From Deltaproteobacteria bacterium (GTDB taxonomy: Bacteria; Myxococcota_C; UBA6777): 43,860 nt of DNA. Where the stretch lies: positions 1-43,860 of the forward strand of contig SBHC01000015.1 of assembly GCA_006226375.1 (NCBI GenBank), read 5' to 3'. A model generated the notes under the pieces. It ran no database searches. It worked only from the letters and a program-made list of their open reading frames with translations, and had not been told where the DNA came from. Positions 19,419 through 27,686 of the stretch are shown here, piece after piece (position 1 is the first letter of the stretch; every line of letters starts with the position of its first letter). A program made the position numbers and the translations under genes.

Positions 19419-19712
19419 CTTTCCCTCATGGCACACGATGGTGCAAAGCCAAAAGAATGTCGAAACAAGTATAACAGCCCATCCTTACTTTTTGTAGCCC
19501 ACATTCCTGTACGACATCCTCTTTTGCTTAAGGAAATGATTCTCCAAACTCGCACCTTCGAGGAACAGGCACCCTCAAATGTGCTTCGGATTTTCCTTCG
19601 TTCCCTTGCTCTTGCTCTACGTTCTGGCGTACTCTTCTGTACGAAACTACACAACACAATTGGGGGACTTCGAGTCATCTTTTCGATGTCCCTGAACCCA
19701 AGGGAGAAACAG
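19419..19712. other. Divergent intergenic region
   Basis: About 294 bp between the lipoprotein gene (leftward) and the lipase gene (rightward) must hold both promoters. The frame of the lipase is open through this stretch, but the reading is not protein-like (no signal peptide at its start) and a well-placed ribosome binding site lies at the downstream ATG. I see no convincing promoter pair or operator. Confidence 0.4.
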
Positions 19713-20582
19713 ATGGTACGGTTGATCGGAGTCCTGTTGATGCTGTTCGTGTTTGCAACGCCTGCTTTTGCTGTTAAGGAGCCTTCACGTTGGAAGAATG
19801 CCATCCATCGCTTTTCCGGAACGGCAAGCTACCATCATGGGAACAGCTACTTGATGGCCCAGCTCGCCAGCATGATGTACCTCAAGGATGGAGCGAAGAT
19901 TAAGCGTTACGCCTCAGAATATGGCTTGCAGGGTGTTAAGGTTGTACGTCAGGCAGGGAAGTATTTGTTAATGGGTACTTCTTCACGCTTTGCCTTCATC
20001 AGTGTACAAGGCAGCGGTTTCAACATGAAAGATGTTAAGCGCGCTTGCAATGCGGGGTACCGCAAGGCTTTTGGAGGCCGTGTTCACAAAGGTGCGTTCA
20101 ACCTGTCCCGTCGTTTCCGTTCGGATGTTGAGAAGTTTCTTAAGGCGAACAAGTCAAAGACAGTTGTTTTGACGGGGCACAGCATGGGCGGCCTTGTGGC
20201 TGTCTTGCTCGGCGCCCACCTGGAGCATTCCTTGAAGCGGCGGGCTCTTGTTATATACACCATCGGTATGCCCCGTGTCGGCAACCGCACGTTTCGAAAA
20301 AAAATGAAGACACCTGTACATATCGTGATCAACTTTGGCGACGGTGTCGGCTTTCTCTATCCCTCCAAGTTCCCTCCTTCCAAGGCCTGGGTGTTTGATA
20401 ACAAGAATCGCTTAAAGTTGAAAAGGGCGACGTCCGGTCTCAAGCAGTGGGGAGGTGGCTTCTCTACTGTATGGAAGAAAGGCTCGGATGCGCACAGAGT
20501 TCAGAACTACCAAGAGCGCTTGCAGAAGAAGCTCAGCAGCTCACAACGTAGAACCTACCCGGACATTCTTCGTGTGAAGTAG
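19713..20582 (+). CDS. Exported class 3 (alpha/beta-hydrolase) lipase
   Basis: 289 aa from the ATG at 19713, preceded by AAGGGAG with 6 nt spacing. Signal peptide MVRLIGVLLMLFVFATPAFA. The hydrolase domain contains GHSMGG with nucleophile Ser157, a candidate acid Asp210 (NFGDGVGF) and His261 in the AHRVQNY segment. This has the order and spacing of fungal-type class 3 lipases, including YTIGMPRVGN after the nucleophile strand. The early segment MAQLASMMYLKDG fits the family's lid-proximal N-terminal region. It should hydrolyse acyl esters outside the cytoplasm. There is no visible lipase chaperone or secretion gene nearby. Confidence 0.88.
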   Translation: MVRLIGVLLMLFVFATPAFAVKEPSRWKNAIHRFSGTASYHHGNSYLMAQLASMMYLKDGAKIKRYASEYGLQGVKVVRQAGKYLLMGTSSRFAFISVQGSGFNMKDVKRACNAGYRKAFGGRVHKGAFNLSRRFRSDVEKFLKANKSKTVVLTGHSMGGLVAVLLGAHLEHSLKRRALVIYTIGMPRVGNRTFRKKMKTPVHIVINFGDGVGFLYPSKFPPSKAWVFDNKNRLKLKRATSGLKQWGGGFSTVWKKGSDAHRVQNYQERLQKKLSSSQRRTYPDILRVK

Positions 20583-20739
20583 CCGACATTCCTTACTGTT
20601 ACTTCAGCCTCCTTCCTCGATCTGTCAGGGTATCTGCCTTAACGAGCCACTCCTTTTTCGATGAGTCCCGCTTTTGTCTCCCAAGCCAAGCCCACTTTTC
20701 GCTGAGCCTGCTTTTCTACGTTTGGGTCATCGATCTTGT

Positions 20740-20755
20740 TGTGATCAAGATCACA
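20740..20755. promoter_or_regulatory. CRP/FNR-family-like operator palindrome
   Basis: TGTGATCAAGATCACA is a TGTGA-N6-TCACA site, with both half-sites matching the enterobacterial CRP consensus. It is centred about 84 bp before the start of transcription expected from the TATAAT box, within the range used by class I activators. Whether this organism's regulators bind such a site is unknown. Confidence 0.5.
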
Positions 20756-20794
20756 TGCGGCCATTCCATACCAAACTTGAGATTTTTTTCTGAC

Positions 20795-20825
20795 TTTACA
20801 GTGAGAGTCGCCCCGTTTTTATAAT
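20795..20825 (+). promoter_or_regulatory. Candidate promoter with perfect -10 box
   Basis: TATAAT at 20820-20825 matches the sigma-70 -10 consensus exactly. The best -35 candidate is TTTACA at 20795-20800, with a long 19-nt spacer. The CRP-like palindrome upstream could make up for the poor -35. It would drive the gene at 21079. Confidence 0.4.
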
Positions 20826-21078
20826 GTTAGCGGTATTTTGACTCCTCTGAACTGTCGTTGTTTCGGGGTTTTACTTTTGTGAGTGAGGCCGTGCGTAATT
20901 GTACGGAGATGTACGTAAAAATACTTACCCGGTTCAAGGGGTTGTGTGGTAGTGTGAAAGTCAATCACGGTTTTACTTGGTTTCTTGTACGATTTCCATC
21001 GACTGTCCCTTTTGGTTCAGTCATTTCTCCCCAGTCCCACAACTGAAGAAACATTGGGGAAACAAAGGTAGGTGGCTC

Positions 21079-24000
21079 ATGCGTAACGTAAAGAGTGCAA
21101 TCCTCCTCAACAAACAGTCATTCTGGCGTTCTTGCCTGTTTGGACTGACTCTGTTGGCAGCGTTTGCTTTGATGGCTCCGTCAGCCGATGCCGCTTGCGT
21201 ATGGTTCAAAGGCCAGCGCAAGTGTACATGGGCTCCGCAGTGGAGCGCCGGCGTTGGGATCAATGTGGACTGGCAAAATCAGCCAGGGCGTCTGCGACTG
21301 CAAAACTGTGTGATTCGCCCAACCACGACCTCCTTTTTGTATGTACCCAACTCCAACATGGACTCCATCGCGAAGCTTAATAGCAAGACAGGCGCGATTG
21401 AATGGGTTTACAACGTAGGGGCTTATGCCAAGGCGAGAAACTTTCCTCGTCACAAGAGTCATTACGACCCCTCTCGTACCACAGTCGACTTGAATGGAAA
21501 TGTTTGGGTTGGTTTGCGTGGTGGCTATCATGTGCTGGGCCTTAGCCCAACGGGCAAGCTCTTGGGCGCCTTCCACGCTGGAAAAATGCCCCGCGCGATG
21601 GCCATTGACCGGAACAATCACATCTGGGCAGGGGCCTGGATGAGCCAGCAGATGATTAAGATTGTTCGTGACAAAGATGGCACCTTCAAGATTGATAAAA
21701 CCATCAAGGCTCCTTCCGGTCAGGCTCCCATTTGCCCGTACGGTGCAACCACTGACCTTCATGGGAACATCTGGATTTCCAGTCGTTGCACATCCACCGC
21801 GATGCAGGCTGTGAAAATTGACTTCCGTACCGGCGCAATTCTCGCCCGTATCAACATTCCTCAGGTGTACGGTATCCAGGGTGACCGCAAGGGGTTTCTC
21901 TGGGTTGTCTCCTACAAGGACCCCAACTCTGGCAAGCTTTGGAAAATCGACATCCACACCAACAAGGTGGTGCAAAGTTACCCCTTGAACAACTGTCGTG
22001 GTCGCGGTGTTGCCGTGGATTACAAAGATCAGGTATGGGTCGCTTGCTCCCAAGACAGCGCAGGAAAAGAATCGACCAACATCATGCGCCTGGACATCAA
22101 AACCGGCCAACAGCGGTACTTCGGTGACATCGGCAGAATGTCCATCGGTGTTGCGATGGATGCCCAAGGCTATGTCTGGAGTGTGTCTCGAAACGAAGGA
22201 CGGGCTGTCAAAACTCGCATCATTGACGGTGCCAAGATTGGCTCCTTCCCAACATGCGATCCCACCCAACAAAAACCTTGTTTGGGCGGGACATGTCCAA
22301 AGTGTGTTGTGAAAGGAGCTGGTACCAACGCTGAACCCTACAGCTATTCCGACATGACGGGTTACCAAGTCATCCAACCTCCGCCACGTCCCGGTTCGGG
22401 ATCTTGGAGTTCTGTCTTTGACGCCAAGTGCTCGGCCAACTTCAACGCCGTGACCTGGACTTCCATGTTGCCCAACAATACCAAAGTGATGGTGCGTGCT
22501 CGCTCTGCTGCGACCCGCTCTGGACTCTCCTCGGCCACATGGGGCTCTTTCGTGGACAGCGGAAAACCTCTTGGCGTCGCGCAGAATCGATTCGTCCAAA
22601 TTGAATTCAAAGTCGACAGCATGGACTGCGTTGTTGTGCCCTCCATTTTGTCTGCGAGCCTGGATTACAACTATCCAGCCGAAGTTTGCGATGGAAAAGA
22701 CAACGACTGTGATGGAAAAGTGGATGGAATCCAGCAAAACTGCACATCGGCTTGTGGTAACGGTACCCAGACATGTTCGGCTGGGAGCTGGTCTGCTTGC
22801 AACGCACCTCAGCCCCAACCCGAAGTGTGTGACGGAAAAGACAACGACTGCGATGGTTATGTGGATGAATCCCTGACCCAGGCTTGTCGAAGCGCTTGTG
22901 GTTCTGGAACCGAAACGTGCGTGGGTGGCCAGTGGAAGAATTGCAACGCTCCACAACCCCAACCCGAGGTGTGTGACGGAAAAGACAACGACTGTGATGG
23001 CTCTGTGGATGAGTCTTTGACGCAGGCCTGTCGAAGCGCTTGTGGAGTGGGAGTTGCCACTTGCTCGGCCGGAAGCTGGGTGAACTGTACGGCACCTCAA
23101 CCCCAGCCCGAAGTGTGTGACGGAAAAGACAACGACTGCGACGGTCAAACCGACGAAGGACTCACCCGCGCCTGTCGCTCCACATGCGGAGCGGGCGTTG
23201 AGGCTTGTCGGGCTGGAAGTTGGGTCAATTGCACCGCTCCAAAGCCAAGCCCCGAAGTGTGCGACGGCAAAGACAACGACTGCGACGGCGCTGTAGATGA
23301 ATCCCTGACTCGTTCCTGTTCCAGCCGCTGTGGACAAGGACAAATTGTTTGCAAAGCCGGCTCCTGGTTGCCCTGCAACGCTCCACAACCGGAGCGCGAA
23401 GTGTGCGACGGCAAAGACAATGATTGCGACGGCAAAGTCGATAACAACCTGCGTCGAGCCTGCAAAAACAATTGTGGGTCGGGAGTGGAGTACTGCTCCA
23501 ACGGCGGATGGGCCGGTTGTACAGCTCCCAAGCCTGAGCGTGAAGTGTGTGACGGGAAAGACAACGACTGCAACGGTCAGGTTGACGAAGGTATCCGACG
23601 TCCCTGTCGAACAGCCTGTGGTTCAGGATACGAAGTGTGCAGTCGCGGAAGTTGGGGCTCTTGTACAGCTCCTGAGCCAGAGCGCGAAGTGTGCGATGGC
23701 AAAGACAACAACTGCAACGGTCAAACGGACGAAGGCTACCAGCCCCAAGCCTGTCAAACCGATTGCGGCAAAGGTCGAACCCAATGTGTGGGCGGCAAAG
23801 TTGTGTGCAGCGGACCTGCCTCCCGCCCCGAAACTTGCAACGACAAAGACGATGACTGCAACGGCAAAGTCGATGACAATGTCACTCGCTCCTGCCGAAG
23901 CCGATGTGGAGAGGGGACGCAAACCTGCTCCGCCGGGAACTGGGGCATTTGTGAACCCAACAAACCTTGTCCTGGCAACAACGGCAACTCTGGCAACGGA

Positions 24001-24195
24001 AATGGAAACAACGGCGGCGGAAACAACAACGGGAACGGCGCTGGTAACCCCAACAATACCAACGGTGGAAACGGCGGCGGTGGCGGGAACCCCAAGCCCG
24101 GTTGGGCTTGTCAGGCAACACCTGATACCCCGGTTCTGCCCATCTACGCCATTCTCTTTGTGGTGATTGTTTTCTTCCTCCGTCGTCTCCGCTAA
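21079..24195 (+). CDS. Surface beta-propeller protein with nine MopE-type repeats and C-terminal anchor
   Basis: 1038 aa from the ATG at 21079 (AGG, 6 nt spacing). A long-N-region signal peptide ends near residue 38 (FALMAPSADA). Residues about 60-400 hold at least six propeller blades with a DxxGxxW core (VDLNGNVWVG, IDRNNHIWAG, TDLHGNIWIS), as in NHL or virginiamycin B lyase-like propellers. A beta region with several Cys follows. Residues about 535-960 are nine repeats of about 48 aa: EVCDGKDNDCDG(x)VDE...C...CGxGxxxC..GxWxxC.AP. A Gly/Asn-rich linker leads to Cys1011, a helix (LPIYAILFVVIVFFL) and Arg-Arg. The Asp/Asn-rich motifs may bind calcium or another metal. No catalytic residues were recognised, so a binding or adhesive role is the simplest guess. 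Confidence 0.88.
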   Translation: MRNVKSAILLNKQSFWRSCLFGLTLLAAFALMAPSADAACVWFKGQRKCTWAPQWSAGVGINVDWQNQPGRLRLQNCVIRPTTTSFLYVPNSNMDSIAKLNSKTGAIEWVYNVGAYAKARNFPRHKSHYDPSRTTVDLNGNVWVGLRGGYHVLGLSPTGKLLGAFHAGKMPRAMAIDRNNHIWAGAWMSQQMIKIVRDKDGTFKIDKTIKAPSGQAPICPYGATTDLHGNIWISSRCTSTAMQAVKIDFRTGAILARINIPQVYGIQGDRKGFLWVVSYKDPNSGKLWKIDIHTNKVVQSYPLNNCRGRGVAVDYKDQVWVACSQDSAGKESTNIMRLDIKTGQQRYFGDIGRMSIGVAMDAQGYVWSVSRNEGRAVKTRIIDGAKIGSFPTCDPTQQKPCLGGTCPKCVVKGAGTNAEPYSYSDMTGYQVIQPPPRPGSGSWSSVFDAKCSANFNAVTWTSMLPNNTKVMVRARSAATRSGLSSATWGSFVDSGKPLGVAQNRFVQIEFKVDSMDCVVVPSILSASLDYNYPAEVCDGKDNDCDGKVDGIQQNCTSACGNGTQTCSAGSWSACNAPQPQPEVCDGKDNDCDGYVDESLTQACRSACGSGTETCVGGQWKNCNAPQPQPEVCDGKDNDCDGSVDESLTQACRSACGVGVATCSAGSWVNCTAPQPQPEVCDGKDNDCDGQTDEGLTRACRSTCGAGVEACRAGSWVNCTAPKPSPEVCDGKDNDCDGAVDESLTRSCSSRCGQGQIVCKAGSWLPCNAPQPEREVCDGKDNDCDGKVDNNLRRACKNNCGSGVEYCSNGGWAGCTAPKPEREVCDGKDNDCNGQVDEGIRRPCRTACGSGYEVCSRGSWGSCTAPEPEREVCDGKDNNCNGQTDEGYQPQACQTDCGKGRTQCVGGKVVCSGPASRPETCNDKDDDCNGKVDDNVTRSCRSRCGEGTQTCSAGNWGICEPNKPCPGNNGNSGNGNGNNGGGNNNGNGAGNPNNTNGGNGGGGGNPKPGWACQATPDTPVLPIYAILFVVIVFFLRRLR
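22681..23970 (+). repeat. Nine tandem MopE-type coding repeats, about 144 bp each
   Basis: The GAAGT(T/G)TG(T/C)GA(T/C)GG segment encoding EVCDG returns about every 144 bp through repeat 7 or 8, with very high nucleotide similarity over the CDGKDNDCDG core. The last two units (KDNNCNG, then ETCNDKDDDCNG) are the most diverged. The opposite strand shows a long false open frame here because of the repeated codon pattern. Confidence 0.85.
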
Positions 24196-24211
24196 ATGAT
24201 GCGGAATCAAA

Positions 24212-24284
24212 AACCAAAGAGTCGGATCTTTGGGTTCCTCGTCCCTACTTCCTCTCTACTTCCTCTCTGCTTCTTCTCTCTTCA
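24212..24284 (+). terminator. Hairpin and pyrimidine tract between convergent genes
   Basis: AACCAAAGA (24212-24220) pairs with TCTTTGG(G)TT (24227-24236) over a GTCGGA loop, just after the stop of the propeller gene. No T-run follows directly. From 24243 there is an almost pure pyrimidine tract with a repeated CTACTTCCTCT unit, which on the other strand is purine-rich. It may act as a terminator region for both converging genes. Confidence 0.45.
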
Positions 24285-24290
24285 TCCCAT

Positions 24291-25490
24291 TTATCGTTTC
24301 TTCGTGGGGTGATACACCGCGATAATCTTCTTCATCTCTTCCATGAAAAACTCACTGATTAAGCCCACCACACTTGTGTGGCTTGGACTGACATACACGC
24401 TGTATTTGTCTTTCACTTTGAACCGATAAAAATCACTGGAGCCCGTCGCCCAGTTTAATTGAAGAACACAATCGGGAGTATGGAGCCCATAGAGAGAGTG
24501 GACCTTTTTGCCCAGGTGACTGATAAATTTGTTGTACCGTACATAGCTCATCATAGAGATGAGGCGATTCACCCGGTACGACGCCTGAAATGGCTTCTTC
24601 CGAAACTCCATGGCTCGCCAACGGATACGGGTTCCTGGCTCTCTCTTGGCCGGGGTTACATTTTGAAGGAGTACATGTTGGTTCTTGCAGCCCATCTGTA
24701 TTCGTGTGAGCAGTCTATGCTGGGTGGGAAAGACAAGCTTGGCCTTCCAGTCGTAGAGAGTTTTGTCCAGCGCATGCCACAAGGTCCTTCCCACTTTCAG
24801 AACTCCAGGCGTGCCGTAGGCATACACATAAAATTGTTTCTTTGTGTTGGGTTTCTTGGCCAGGGTCAGGTGGTAGCTTTTCCGTTTGTAACGAAGAATA
24901 AGGTGGTAGGGAGGTTCTGCTAACAAAAAGGGCTTTAGTAGAGGGGCTGTCACTGCTCTGGGGAGCTTCTTGTGAACCTTGCGGAATCGATATTGAAACA
25001 AGGTCGTGAGGAACCGCTTCACGACACCCTGATCCGCGTTGTAGATCAGGGGGTAGGTCAGCCGCCACTGCTTTCCAAAGGAGAGAAGCTGGACAAAGCC
25101 CTTCCGTCTGGGGTTTCGCAGGTTGATGGCTTCCACACCATCCAGGAGCTTTTGAAGGGAGTGGGGCGTCATGGTGTCTTTCCCCTTGAGGAACGCAAAC
25201 AACGGCGACGCAGGCTTTGGCTTCTTTTTCGCAATTCGGGTTGTTGGCCGACTTGCCGGGCGACTTCTCGGGAGCTTGGCAGGCGTTGTTGTTGCCGAAA
25301 CTCTCTGGGTCGTGGGCTTTTTAAGTTGGACCGTTGTTGTCGCTTTTCCAACGGGTTGAGTCGCGGGGTGGCTGGTGCGGGTTGTGGTGGGTCTGGATGA
25401 TGGGTTTGCGTTGGCAGGAAGTGATGCTGTCCAGCAAAACAACATGAGCGCAACGAAGGGAAGGCGATGTCGCACGAAGAGTATGTGCAT
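24291..25490 (-). CDS. Exported DUF4340-like protein
   Basis: 399 aa from the ATG at 25490, preceded by AGGAG with 6 nt spacing (the frame is open to 25568). Signal peptide with core FVALMLFCWTASLPANA, then a Thr/Arg/Pro-rich low-complexity linker to about residue 95. The remainder alternates short strands in the manner of DUF4340: WRLTYPLIYNADQGVVKRFL, a two-strand hairpin with YHLILRYKRKSYHLTLAK, then FYVYAYGTPGVLKVGRTLWHAL. DUF4340 proteins are periplasmic or membrane-attached and often sit near ABC-type gliding or transport genes, but none is present here. It lies 58 bp downstream of the acyl-CoA synthetase on the same strand and may be co-transcribed with it. The family call is tentative. 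Confidence 0.6.
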   Translation of the reverse strand: MHILFVRHRLPFVALMLFCWTASLPANANPSSRPTTTRTSHPATQPVGKATTTVQLKKPTTQRVSATTTPAKLPRSRPASRPTTRIAKKKPKPASPLFAFLKGKDTMTPHSLQKLLDGVEAINLRNPRRKGFVQLLSFGKQWRLTYPLIYNADQGVVKRFLTTLFQYRFRKVHKKLPRAVTAPLLKPFLLAEPPYHLILRYKRKSYHLTLAKKPNTKKQFYVYAYGTPGVLKVGRTLWHALDKTLYDWKAKLVFPTQHRLLTRIQMGCKNQHVLLQNVTPAKREPGTRIRWRAMEFRKKPFQASYRVNRLISMMSYVRYNKFISHLGKKVHSLYGLHTPDCVLQLNWATGSSDFYRFKVKDKYSVYVSPSHTSVVGLISEFFMEEMKKIIAVYHPTKKR

Positions 25491-25548
25491 GGGAGGCTCC
25501 TGCACTTGTGGGGATTGTATGGGTTGTCGGTTGGTTTCAAGTGAGGAA

Positions 25549-27327
25549 TTAGGAGTACATGGACTCAATCTCAGAGGCGAAGTTTTCTGAGACTTTGTTT
25601 CGTTTGACTTTGAGGGTGGGGGTCAGCTCGCCATCTTCAATCGAAAGCGGTCGATGGAGGATGTGGAACTTCTTGATCTGTTCCACACGAGCAAGCTCGG
25701 GGTTGACCTCGTTTTGGATGTATTCTTCCAACAGCTCTCGAATCTCTGCGTTCTCATGCAGCCCATCCATGGGGAGTCCGTTGGCCTTGGCGTAGGCTTC
25801 GCAGGCTTCGGTATCCAGCGTGACAAGGGCAGAGAGGTACTTGCGCCGGTCTCCAATGACCACGGCTTCTCCCACCAACTCGTTGTGCTTGATCGCGTGT
25901 TCAATGTTCTTGGGCGCGATGTTTTTTCCGCCTGCTGTGATGATGATATCTTTCTTGCGTCCGGTGATATGGAGGAATCCTTCGCTGTCGAAGGAGCCCA
26001 GGTCGCCCGAGTGCAGCCATCCATCAATGAGCGTGTCGTTGGTAGCGGCTTCATCTTTGAAGTAGCCAAGGAAGACATTTCCACCCTTGACCACTATTTC
26101 TCCATCGTCCGCTATCTTCACCTCAGCGCCAGGAATGGGCAGACCCACTGAGCCAAACTTGGTTCTTCCTGGCTGGTTGATTGTGCTGGGTCCGCTTCCT
26201 TCGGATTGACCATAGACCTCCAAGATGCTGAGGTCGAGGCCAGCAAAGAATTCGATGATCTCCTTGGCAATGGGGGCTGCACCGCTGGCGCAGAAGCGTG
26301 CACGACCAAGCCCCAGCCGTGGCTTCAACTTGGAGAACACAAGCTTGTTGGCGAGCGCATATTGCAGAGCCAGAAGCCCAGAAGGTTCCTTCCCTTTGTT
26401 GCGGATATCGTTCACACGGCGACCGATATCCATGGCCCAATTGGCAATCTTCTTTCGAAGGGAAGGGGCTTCTTTGAGCTTGGAGGTGATACCTGCGTGG
26501 AACTTCTCCCAAATCCTTGGGACACCAAAGAAGATGGTGGGCTGCACTTCCTTTAGGTTGTCAGGAACCGCTGCAATGGATTCTGCGAAGTACACCTGCG
26601 CTCCCACAGTCAGGGGAACATGCAAGGTGAAGATCTGCTCGGCGATGTGGGAGAGAGGCAAGTACGACAACCCCGAATCTTCTGGGCCAAGGTCTGCTAC
26701 TTGTAAGCAGCTATCTACCGTCCAGGTCAGGTTGTGGTGGGACAACATCACGGCTTTGGGTGGGCCTGTGGTTCCCGATGTGTAGATGAAGGTCGCTTTT
26801 TGATCCGGCTTCAAGTTGTCGATTCTCTCGTCAAAGACATGATCCTCAACATCATCACCTTTTGCCATAAACTCTTCCCAGGTCATGACCATGGGATCGT
26901 CGATGGGCTCCGACTTTTTCATCATGACCACATGCTTGAGCAGAGGAAGGTTGTCCCGCTCTTCGTTGATCTTGTCCCATTGGGATTTGTTTTCCAGCAA
27001 GGCAATGGGAGATTCCGCGTGGTTCACAATGTATTGGACTTCGGAAGCCGAACACGTGGTGTAGACCCCAGCTGGGGCTCCCCCTGCGGCCATACAGGCA
27101 ATGTCAAAGATGGCCCATTCTGGAGTGTTGAACCCCAGGATCGATACGGTGTTGTCAGGTTCCAGACCGAGCGCGATCAAGCTCTTTGCAGCGCGCTTCA
27201 CCTGTGCCACATAATCAACCCACCGGGTCGGGGCCCAGCGGTCTCCAATTTTCTCAAAATAGGCCGGTCGGTTCGGGCGAACCTGGGCTTGTTGTAACAT
27301 CCTCCGAGGGATGGAATCCGTGGACAT
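25549..27327 (-). CDS. Long-chain acyl-CoA synthetase (AMP-forming)
   Basis: 592 aa, typical for FadD-like long-chain enzymes of the ANL superfamily. It activates fatty acids to acyl-CoA through an acyl-adenylate, usually at the inner face of the membrane. The phosphate-binding loop YTSGTTGPPKAVMLSHHNL is at residues 182-200. Further motifs are VYGQSEGSG (A5), DGWLHSGDLG (A7) and ITGRKKDIIITAGGKNIAP (A8). The catalytic lysine region TPTLKVKR is near the C-terminus. A GAGGTG element lies 5-6 nt before the ATG at 27327. Chain-length specificity cannot be read by eye. The downstream gene is the DUF4340-like protein. Confidence 0.92.
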   Translation of the reverse strand: MSTDSIPRRMLQQAQVRPNRPAYFEKIGDRWAPTRWVDYVAQVKRAAKSLIALGLEPDNTVSILGFNTPEWAIFDIACMAAGGAPAGVYTTCSASEVQYIVNHAESPIALLENKSQWDKINEERDNLPLLKHVVMMKKSEPIDDPMVMTWEEFMAKGDDVEDHVFDERIDNLKPDQKATFIYTSGTTGPPKAVMLSHHNLTWTVDSCLQVADLGPEDSGLSYLPLSHIAEQIFTLHVPLTVGAQVYFAESIAAVPDNLKEVQPTIFFGVPRIWEKFHAGITSKLKEAPSLRKKIANWAMDIGRRVNDIRNKGKEPSGLLALQYALANKLVFSKLKPRLGLGRARFCASGAAPIAKEIIEFFAGLDLSILEVYGQSEGSGPSTINQPGRTKFGSVGLPIPGAEVKIADDGEIVVKGGNVFLGYFKDEAATNDTLIDGWLHSGDLGSFDSEGFLHITGRKKDIIITAGGKNIAPKNIEHAIKHNELVGEAVVIGDRRKYLSALVTLDTEACEAYAKANGLPMDGLHENAEIRELLEEYIQNEVNPELARVEQIKKFHILHRPLSIEDGELTPTLKVKRNKVSENFASEIESMYS

Positions 27328-27541
27328 CGTGTCACCTCGTCTGGGTGGTCGTGGGTAGGATAAGAGTGTCGTTCTTGGAACAAAAAAAGACTATCGGATT
27401 GTGTTTCTTTGGGTCAAGCCTGAAGATGCAAATTTTGCGGGCGGTTGTACGTCCGTTTCTGGATGACAAGGCCCCACAGCTACGTTTCGGGTGGGGCAGG
27501 AGGATTTCTTTGTTTTTCTCGTCGGGTGTGAATGCCCTGTC

Positions 27542-27570
27542 TTGACAGGGTTTTCCTACATTCCTACACT
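27542..27570 (+). promoter_or_regulatory. Sigma-70-type promoter
   Basis: TTGACA at 27542-27547 matches the -35 consensus exactly. After a 17-nt spacer, TACACT at 27565-27570 matches four of six -10 positions. The expected start of transcription is near 27577, giving a leader of about 110 nt for the gene at 27687. It is one of the best promoter matches in the window. Confidence 0.6.
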
Positions 27571-27629
27571 GAAACCTCTGCGTGAATCACGAGGGACAAG
27601 CAACTTTCCAGAACCGCTTGTCGATAAAA

Positions 27630-27667
27630 GGGGTGATTCCAATTTTCCAAGGACGCTGAATCACTCC
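27630..27667 (+). promoter_or_regulatory. Inverted repeat in the leader of the 27687 gene
   Basis: GGGGTGATTC (27630-27639) and GAATCACTCC (27658-27667) form a 10-bp inverted repeat with one G-T pair, 18 nt apart, ending 20 bp before the start codon. A third GAATCAC lies at 27584-27590. It may be an operator or an mRNA hairpin near the ribosome binding site. Confidence 0.4.
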
Positions 27668-27686
27668 CGACAGAAGGATGTCTCCT

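Larger units (their letters stand above)
20583..21078 (+). other. Long intergenic / leader region upstream of the propeller-MopE gene
   Basis: 496 bp without a credible gene. It contains a CRP/FNR-like palindrome at 20740-20755 and a consensus -10 box at 20820. If that promoter is used, the mRNA leader is about 245 nt. Just before the start codon, TTCTCCCCA (from 21027) can pair with TGGGGAAA (21055-21062) next to the ribosome binding site. No known riboswitch was recognised. Confidence 0.4.
27328..27686. other. Regulatory intergenic region between divergent genes
   Basis: 359 bp. It contains a perfect 7-bp hairpin, GCCCCAC/GTGGGGC (27471-27497), followed by a T-rich stretch; a strong rightward promoter at 27542; and three copies of GAATCAC or its complement in the leader (27584, 27633, 27658). 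The leftward promoter of the acyl-CoA synthetase must also lie here but was not identified. Confidence 0.45.

Noticed and set aside
19206-19712. N-terminal extension of the lipase to 458 aa
   Set aside because: The extension overlaps the start of the divergent lipoprotein gene, while the ATG at 19713 has an excellent binding site and directly opens a signal peptide.
21181-23388. 735-aa open frame on the minus strand opposite the propeller/MopE gene
   Set aside because: Its reading is a repetitive mirror of the coding repeats, it lacks a signal or family motif, and the plus-strand gene has clear domains and a ribosome binding site.
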